A DNA stretch of 33,451 bases from Leucocoprinus leucothites (Eukaryota; Basidiomycota; Agaricomycetes; Agaricales; Agaricaceae): contig JAACJO010000076.1 of the NCBI GenBank assembly GCA_013368445.1, positions 1 through 33,451 on the forward strand, given 5' to 3'. This document shows, one piece after another, positions 30,453-33,451 of the stretch (position 1 is its first letter; every line of letters begins with the position of its first letter). A model generated the notes under the pieces. It ran no database searches. It was not told the origin of the DNA and saw only the letters and a program-made list of their open reading frames with translations. A program made the translations under genes and the position numbers.

Positions 30453-32513
30453 CTAGTGGAGAAGCGACCCCAACACCAAAGCGGAGACAGAGACTAGAGC
30501 AACGACTGCTTTGCTTCCGGCAGTTTTCACAGCTCCAGACGAAGGCTTAATCTCCGTCACAGCGAAAGGGCCAGTATTGCATTGGAACCCGAGAGTGTCT
30601 TGTTCGCCGGATGCGAGCGCATTAGGGTCGCAGATTACTGTTGTCGCGTTGGAGGATTTGTTCATCGGATGAATATTGATATCTTCGACACTAAGGTTCA
30701 GAGCTATTGCATGGATAAGCATTGATGTTGGAAATCAAGACGCTAGGAAGAAAGAGACGCGAACCTGTCCCAGGGTAAAGGTCGAAGATGATGCTTTAGT
30801 ATTGTCGATGCCTCAACAAAGTTCCAACAGGGATTGCTGATACAAGTTCCGTCGGCTATGAAATGCTCTGGTGAACAAAGGACTATACATCACGAGAGCA
30901 TCACTTACTCCAGTTAGCGGCGAGGCTGCCAGTGAAGTTTTTGAATAAGAAGTTCGAGACCTTCGTGCTGGTGTGGTTGGTGTTCTGGGGACGAGCGCCC
31001 TTGTCCTGTTGTTCAACGAAATCAGGTTAATTATGATGTTGCCTGACAAGTCTATTGTGGGCTCCAACCTGGTCGTAGTAGCTGCGAGGTGATGTCAGTC
31101 ACGTTGAAACAAGCCATGAGTAGTAGACGTACTTTTGGGTAACGAATATGCCAGTCGAAACGCCAACGAGTGTGATATCTCCATGTCACATTATCCGCGA
31201 AACCCTGTCCTCCCGTCCAGCTCTTGAACTACACGAAAGAGAACAATCCTCACTCGTAAGCTCTCTAACAGCTACCATGCATAAGTGTGAGGCTTACCCT
31301 GGCACCATAAACAGCACCATCCATTGTCAATTTTTGAACAGTACGTTCTGGACAGTTTGGACGGCACCGCCTTTCCAAGAGAACCAATGGAAAGACCATG
31401 GGAAGAAAAGCCACAGTAACCATTCTGAGCGACAATGTCCTTCCCACCATTGATGACGGAAACGCAGTCGTCGCCGTTATGACCGTAGTAACTGGACGTA
31501 ACCGTATGAGGAGAGTAAGTTCAGTAAAAGTTGATGGAGGGCGTACCCGTCGACAGTGATATTATGGCCGGAGAGATTGAGACCTACGAAAGGTCAGACA
31601 CAGTTTGAAGTGAACGCGTAGATCATACCATCCTAGAATGCAGTCAGCCTTCTGTTGAAAGGAAAACGGAAACCAAAGGATTACTCACGTATTAAAAGGG
31701 AAACTCTGCAAACGAAGGACGCGTCAAAAAGGCAGCCCCGAACCGATTGAAATAAAGAAACATACAACAGTGTTGTCGCGCGTTCCGTTATGAGGCGCTG
31801 CATCGACGAAATGGTCCTCGACACGCAAATTTCTCCCGGGTAAGTTCCAACCCAAGCAATGGGCTTGATGACTTTCAGTTTGCGGAGGAGACCGTTCGTG
31901 ACGTTGAAGGTGGCCAGTTGGGGGCGGAGGATCTAACTCAAGGGTTACAAATCGAAACGAGGAGAAGAGAAAACCAATACATACACGATTGCCAACGTTC
32001 CACCATTGCTCTCCAAACCCATGGAACGCTCCCCACTCAGGATCGTCCGACCCGATAATTGAGACTTCTTCACCCTCGAAGTAAAACCATGGCGTCGCAT
32101 AGGTCTAAACGAACTCGAAATCAGCACCAATCTTGAAAAGCTTGTGAAACCTCGACGAACACTGGGTTGATTGTCAGTAATATTGATTTCGTGCTGTACC
32201 CTCGACACGTTCTGGGGTAGGAGAAGGTTCCCGTTAATATGTACAGTCACGTTCTCTAGCGCAAGTGGTCAGTCCGCAGGATCCGAAAGATAGAAAAAAA
32301 TAGGACTCACTCAAGCCAGTAAGCGAAAGGTGTGAATGCGCTGTAATTCGCTTGAGAAAACGTGATGGTTGAGTCGACTTGGCAATCAGTGAACGCCTTC
32401 AGAATCGCTGGTGAATCATCTTCAGTGCCCGAACGAGCGACCGTGCATTCTGCGGAATGCACGACCGAAATCAGATGTGACGTGAGGAAAAAGAGTAGCG
32501 AGAGCGCGAGCAT
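30453..32513 (-). pseudogene. GPI-anchored GH28 glycosidase (pectinase family), with frame-breaking indels
   Basis: Exons by splice signal: 32311-32513, 32161-32255, 31985-32104, 31766-31932, 31689-31705, 31629-31632, 31547-31583, 31298-31491, 31133-31228, 31069-31081, 30909-31005, 30765-30855, 30453-30703. The signal peptide is MLALSLLFFLTSHLISVVHS. GH28 landmarks are present: FPFNTDGLNLSG, GHNGDDCVSVINGG, SSHGLSIGSLGK and GARFKSW (the RxK motif), that is, the three Asp, His and Arg/Lys of the active site. Related enzymes hydrolyse polygalacturonan or rhamnogalacturonan in plant cell walls. The C-terminus (AVVALVSVSALVLGSLL) fits a GPI signal. Frame is lost at exon 1/2, 31851 (GGG for GGGG), 31368, 31325, 31175, 30811 and about 30790, nearly all small losses. 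If these are real it is a pseudogene; if sequencing error, a working enzyme. Confidence 0.82.
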
Positions 32514-33179
32514 TTTTGTCTCCTGGAGGCGAACCAAGGAATGAGTAATTTAGAGACCGGGTCCTAAGAGGAGAAAACATACGCCTTCTGACATGCGCTT
32601 TTATTCACGCTGAGAAAAACCGCACTCACATCGCTCGAGGTGGCATCCAGAGGTCAGCTGAACACGTATTTGTAGATCCATAGGTATCCACTCCTCCGGT
32701 TGCCGTCCTCTAGCAAACCAAAAAGGAGTTACGACGGTATTTGAATGTAGGTCGTGGCCCGAGATTGATCCATTTAAATGGTCCTGCGGTGATTATGCTC
32801 ATTTTGGGGAAGAATGTATCACATAGTGCGGGGTGAATGTAGCTGAGAAGAAGCATTGATGTTTGATTTGATCGCGAATTAGACTGGCGGCCCGTTGACC
32901 TTCGGCCGGACCGGTTGAATTGATATTCACCAGCTTGAGTGCGCCAAGAAGATCTTTGCGATGCTACCGCGAATGAACATGAAAATAACAAGACACATCA
33001 ACATTATTCAGGGGCGTTACAATGAAAATGACAACAAAAGTAATCTAGCATAGAAGCAAGCCATAGTCCATAGAATCTACATCACATTCAACAAACAACC
33101 GATGTCACGGAGGCGAAAAGTGCGACGAACAAAAAAACAAAAAAAACAAAAAAGCTAGGTAAAGGGGCAGTTGAATGCC
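32514..33179. other. Upstream region of GH28 gene
   Basis: A minus-strand open stretch at 32710-32991 has no recognisable domain. The rest, including an A-rich run at 33130-33150, is taken to be promoter of the GH28 gene and 3' flank of the next gene. Nothing else seen. Confidence 0.5.
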
Positions 33180-33451
33180 CTATTCCACTCGAAACGGCGT
33201 TGAAGCCATCTTGTGTTTCGAGGAAAAATTGCCCAACTGGGCGCCATCTGAGGATACCTGATAAATGGTGTTAGCACATAGAAATGGACGTTGCACCACT
33301 GAATACTGACCGTATCGAGATCTGCAGGCCAAGAGACGATCAGCCTGAAAAGAAAGCCATCAGTAAATCTTGACGGTAAAGGAAGAAAAAAAGGTGTTAT
33401 CCATGCCATAACCAGCGGCTGCATCTTGAGCGTACCATAGACGAGAGAGAA
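33180..33451 (-). CDS. 3' exons of an unidentified gene, cut by window edge
   Basis: Three terminal exons are visible: 33436-33451 and beyond, 33311-33344, and 33180-33257. Introns are 91 nt (GTACGC...TTCAG) and 53 nt (GTCAGT...ATCAG). Spliced, the end reads LIVSWPADLDTVSSDGAQLG then NFSSKHKMASTPFRVE and stops at 33180. Phase is consistent across both junctions. Too little is present to name the product. Confidence 0.5.

Overview
The window looks like nuclear DNA of a mushroom-forming basidiomycete (Agaricomycetes). Genes are dense and mostly split by introns of about 45-90 nt. Several families are ones expanded in that group: a NACHT NLR with an N-terminal block of the kind seen in agaricomycete NLRs, F-box/LRR-like proteins carrying a KEW|IEPL-type junction, a seven-TM protein, and GPI-anchored cupredoxin-like and GH28 proteins. 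The genus cannot be named from the sequence alone. All exon models were assembled by hand from splice signals and reading frame.

Layout, left to right. 1-5523: the 5' part of a decayed Ty1/copia retrotransposon on the minus strand, with its 5' LTR at 5253-5523; the element runs off the left edge. 5524-6746: AT-rich spacer. 6747-8927: a frameshifted NACHT NLR on the minus strand. 9206-10942: an intact, intronless tRNA pseudouridine synthase of the Deg1/PUS3 type. Its 3' tail recurs in degenerate form about 540 bp downstream. 11617 to about 14494 (minus): a multi-exon gene joining two PAN3-like CCCH zinc-finger modules to a protein kinase domain; this is the most unusual gene in the window. 14495-16722: no recognisable gene. 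16723-18097: a ten-exon seven-TM protein. 18563-19425 (minus): a GPI-anchored cupredoxin-fold protein. 19782-21146 and 21701-22832: tandem F-box/LRR-like paralogues.

23146-25034 (minus): a Kelch six-blade propeller protein. 25249-25826 (minus): a protein with two SMP (LEA-type) repeats. 26605-27337 (minus): a small secreted, membrane- or wall-anchored protein. 27338-28735: mostly unassigned. 28736-29753 (minus): a YqcI/YcgG-type heme N-oxygenase-like gene broken by frameshifts. 30453-32513 (minus): a GPI-anchored GH28 pectinase gene with very small exons and several frame-breaking indels. 33180-33451 (minus): the 3' exons of another gene cut by the right edge.

The genes do not form an obvious pathway. 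PUS3 is a housekeeping tRNA modifier. The retroelement, the NLR remnant and the broken GH28 and N-oxygenase genes mark this as a mixed core/accessory region. Three themes recur: non-canonical GC-AG introns, microexons (one apparently 4 nt long), and single-base losses in otherwise well-conserved genes on the right side, which may be real decay or base-calling error.
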